Source of the DNA: a virus
Virus record (IMG/VR): IMGVR_UViG_3300032285_001287
Span: 1 to 20,058 of that record
Length of the DNA stretch: 20,058 nt
Direction: 5' to 3' (one strand)
This document shows, in pieces, positions 18,451 through 20,058 of this stretch. The notes beneath the pieces were generated by a model that had not been told where the DNA came from, made no database searches, and saw nothing but the letters and a program-made list of their open reading frames with translations. The position numbers were made by a program, and so were the translations under genes. The first letter of the stretch is position 1, and each line of letters begins with the position of its first letter.

Positions 18451-18879
18451 ATGACTACGAAATTTTCACACGTCAAAGGTTCTGAAGTAGAGTTTAAAGG
18501 TGGCGGTCTGCGCGACTTTTTTCTTTACAAAGACCTAGGCGTAGCAGATGCAACACACGGGCGTGTGCTTGCTCATATTACCAAAGCTAACTTACCACCA
18601 GAAAATTCAGGTGGCACAGGATGGCATATTCACGTGGCTGAGTTCCAAATCGTTTACATGTTAAAGGGTTGGGCCAAGTTCATGTATGAAGACAAAATCC
18701 ACCTAGTTGAAGCAGGCGACTGCGTACAGCAACGTCCAGGCATTGTACACTACTTGTATGACTATAGCCCAGACATGGAGTATTTGGAAATCATTACACC
18801 AGCTGACTATGGTACAGAACCAGCAGAAGGCCCTTGTGCTATTCCAGATCCACAACCCTGGCATCAAATAGAAGACTGA
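18451..18879 (+). CDS. Cupin-domain protein
   Basis: 142-aa single-domain cupin, start supported by AAGGAG at 8 nt. Metal-binding motif 1 is GTGWHIHVAEF (His59, His61, Glu64), and motif 2 is VEAGDCVQQRPGIVHYL with His100. Between them is the strand LKGWAKFMYED. The full sequence looks like bacterial stand-alone cupins, so it is probably acquired from a host. The fold serves dioxygenases, isomerases and sugar or ligand-binding proteins, and the substrate cannot be told. It is followed one base later by an alpha/beta hydrolase gene, suggesting a two-gene accessory unit that acts on a common small molecule. Cytoplasmic, no signal peptide. Confidence 0.88.
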   Translation: MTTKFSHVKGSEVEFKGGGLRDFFLYKDLGVADATHGRVLAHITKANLPPENSGGTGWHIHVAEFQIVYMLKGWAKFMYEDKIHLVEAGDCVQQRPGIVHYLYDYSPDMEYLEIITPADYGTEPAEGPCAIPDPQPWHQIED

Positions 18880-18880
18880 T

Positions 18881-19456
18881 ATGACGTTAGTTTATATTCA
18901 CGGCGCTAGTGCGACCAGTGATAGCTTTAACTACATTAGAAGCAAAATAGGTTCCGGCATAGATATTAACTACGATAGTCGTAATGGATTTGAAAACAAT
19001 CTAGCAGAAATTATCGAACAGTTAAAAGACGTTGAAGACATGGCGTTTGTTGCACACAGCTTAGGTGGCATATACTCATTGCACATTGCCAATGCCATGC
19101 CCAATCAAGTAGTTGGTGCTGTTACTCTAAGTACACCCTACGGTGGTGCCGAAGTAGCAGAGTATGCCAAATACTTCTTACCGTTTAGTCGTCTAATGCG
19201 CGACATTGGTCCAAACTCGTGGGCTTTTAAACAAGCAGACAAGATTAAAATCCAGCATCCTTGGACCAATGTTGTTACAGTACGTGGACAAAGCCCTTTT
19301 ATGCTGGCACACAATGACGGTGTAGTCACTATTGCCAGTCAAAAGCATCACGAAGATATGGAACTAGTAGAAGTAGACTACAACCACTATGAGGTTGTAT
19401 TGGCAGAACCTGTAGTTAAGATCATTAAAGAACGAGTTAAAAAGTTCAAGAAATAG
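18881..19456 (+). CDS. Alpha/beta hydrolase (esterase/lipase-like)
   Basis: 191-aa alpha/beta hydrolase: oxyanion motif YIHGAS (His7-Gly8), nucleophile elbow AHSLGG with Ser60, candidate acid Asp146 (HNDGVV) and catalytic His169 (DYNHYEVV). STPYGGAEVAEYA at about 84-96 resembles the lid region of PGAP1/lipase-type enzymes. The triad is complete, so activity on an ester or thioester is likely, but the substrate is unknown. No signal peptide. The start follows the cupin stop by one base with no strong ribosome site, indicating coupling. Its TAG stop directly adjoins the next promoter. Possible roles are lipid or polyester turnover, which would fit the nearby phasin-like gene; this is inference. 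Confidence 0.88.
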   Translation: MTLVYIHGASATSDSFNYIRSKIGSGIDINYDSRNGFENNLAEIIEQLKDVEDMAFVAHSLGGIYSLHIANAMPNQVVGAVTLSTPYGGAEVAEYAKYFLPFSRLMRDIGPNSWAFKQADKIKIQHPWTNVVTVRGQSPFMLAHNDGVVTIASQKHHEDMELVEVDYNHYEVVLAEPVVKIIKERVKKFKK

Positions 19457-19485
19457 TTGTTTTTATTCGTAAAGGCATATATAAT
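19457..19485 (+). promoter_or_regulatory. Sigma70-type promoter before the phasin-like gene
   Basis: TTGTTT (19457-19462), exactly 17 bp, TATAAT (19480-19485) on the plus strand: 10/12 with a perfect -10 box. Expected RNA start near 19492, about 55 nt before the ATG at 19547. Confidence 0.6.
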
Positions 19486-19489
19486 AATA

Positions 19490-19517
19490 CTAACAATGAA
19501 ATAGAAGTAGTTGTTAG
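19490..19517 (+). repeat. Inverted repeat at mRNA 5' end
   Basis: CTAACAA (19490-19496) and TTGTTAG (19511-19517) are perfect inverted copies with a 14-nt loop. They begin at the predicted transcription start, so the mRNA of the phasin-like gene may carry a 5' hairpin. Confidence 0.45.
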
Positions 19518-19546
19518 AAACACAAACATACACACAGGAGATTATT

Positions 19547-19762
19547 ATGTTTACATTTGAATCAATCATCGACACCGTTAAGGGTGCTCAAACTCAGTTC
19601 GTAGAAACCTACGTAACAGATAAGAAAGTAAAAGCTGAAGTTGTTAAACTAATCGAAGCACAGGCTACTTTCACAAAAACCACTTACACTAACACATTGG
19701 AACTGGCTCAAACAGCAGTTAAGAATTTCAATGAAGTAGTTTATTCTAAGAAGGCATCTTAA
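19547..19762 (+). CDS. Phasin-like small helical protein (71 aa)
   Basis: 71-aa protein starting MFTFESIIDTVKGAQTQFVE; this ATG has AGGAG 6-7 nt upstream, so a longer reading from 19511 is not needed. It is all-helical and amphipathic, with LIEAQATFTKTTYTNTLELAQTAVK resembling the core of phasin-family proteins, which coat polyhydroxyalkanoate granules. Without a database comparison the match is by pattern only, and small helical phage proteins can mimic it. It has its own promoter, and the next gene follows after one base, so the two form a small unit. Role in infection unknown. Confidence 0.72.
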   Translation: MFTFESIIDTVKGAQTQFVETYVTDKKVKAEVVKLIEAQATFTKTTYTNTLELAQTAVKNFNEVVYSKKAS

Positions 19763-19763
19763 T

Positions 19764-20030
19764 ATGTCAGAATTTACACCAAAATTACCAGAAGTTAAGT
19801 TCAACAAGAACGGATATGAAATCCGTGCAGACGTTCTAGCACTTGCTAAAGAACATGTTGAACAAGAATTCAAGTACAAGTACATGGGCTGGGAAGTTAC
19901 AGCCAAGCGTGATGAGAAGACAGGACAACTTGTTAGCTCAGTAGCAATGCCAGAGTTCCCAGGTATGGATAAAGTACTTGAGGCAGCTGAAAAGTTCTAT
20001 GGTTTCGTAAATAGCGGAACTAAGAAGTAA
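19764..20030 (+). CDS. Conserved phage protein of unknown function (88 aa)
   Basis: 88-aa protein starting MSEFTPKLPEVKFNKNGYEI. It reads as an N-terminal helix (ADVLALAKEHVEQEFKYKY), a short strand pair (GWEVTAKRDEKTGQLVSSVA) and a C-terminal helix (KVLEAAEKFYGFVNSGTKK). I recall similar proteins in marine T4-like phages, often beside phasin-like genes, without known function. The start is one base after the preceding stop (TAATATG), indicating coupling. No catalytic motif. The last 28 bases of the window hold no feature I can identify. Confidence 0.78.
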   Translation: MSEFTPKLPEVKFNKNGYEIRADVLALAKEHVEQEFKYKYMGWEVTAKRDEKTGQLVSSVAMPEFPGMDKVLEAAEKFYGFVNSGTKK

Positions 20031-20058
20031 GCATAGCTTGTTCGCCAGAATAGCGTAA

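Noticed and set aside
19387-19575. Minus-strand open frame across the hydrolase end and phasin-like promoter
   Set aside because: It overlaps a supported hydrolase gene and promoter, has no ribosome site, and its composition is low-complexity Ile/Asn/Tyr from AT-rich DNA.
1-20058. CRISPR array, insertion sequence or integrase/attachment site
   Set aside because: No regularly spaced repeats, transposase, integrase or tRNA-borne attachment site is visible. The only tandem repeats are the two short ones listed.

Overview
The window looks like part of a tailed-phage genome, most likely a T4-like myovirus of an aquatic proteobacterium and probably from an uncultured virus. Four things support this. 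(1) Genes are densely packed, with TAATG and ATGA overlaps. (2) Virion genes include a PAAR spike-tip protein and a tail fibre/spike with a beta-helix. (3) There is a class I ribonucleotide reductase operon with glutaredoxin, and an MGME1-like exonuclease. (4) Two promoter classes recur: near-perfect sigma70 promoters (TTGACA, 17 bp, TATAAT) that I read as early, and the T4-type late element (T/C/A)TAAATA. The host cannot be fixed from the sequence. The Hc1-like, phasin-like, DUF3563-like, cupin and signal-peptide proteins have a proteobacterial flavour.

Layout. Everything from 1 to about 17850 is on the minus strand, so genes read right to left. The region 1-2526 holds a membrane/coiled-coil protein (cut by the window edge), a putative virion protein, a probable lysis pair (small three-helix membrane protein plus SleB-type hydrolase) and a basic protein of unknown function. 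Region 2600-3871 is an accessory block: iscA, iscU, a secreted Gln/Pro-rich protein and an Hc1 histone-like protein. Region 3938-4935 has a PAAR tip protein and its partner. Region 4957-9586 is the nucleotide operon nrdA - class II aldolase - nrdB - glutaredoxin - small barrel-like protein. Its first three genes are fused by TAATG junctions, and it lies behind a strong early promoter with a structured leader. Region 9791-12442 has a tail fibre/spike and an exonuclease. Region 12481-17848 has a run of unrecognised, mostly virion-like proteins, a nucleotidyltransferase and a coiled-coil membrane protein, bounded by two clear intrinsic terminators.

At about 17850-18000 transcription diverges. 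The plus-strand right end has three tiny overlapping genes (61, 39 and 36 aa), a cupin, an alpha/beta hydrolase, a phasin-like protein and a companion.

How it may work together (inference). nrdA/nrdB/glutaredoxin would raise deoxynucleotide supply early in infection. iscU/iscA would support iron-sulfur supply. Late promoters, several overlapping the stop codon of the preceding gene, would switch on virion and lysis genes. The points most worth following up are the aldolase inside the nrd operon, an extra residue in the NrdB metal motif, predicted leaderless transcripts from early and late promoters, and a shared M(K/Q)(I/F)xE N-terminus on four nearby proteins that resembles T4 prohead-protease targeting signals.
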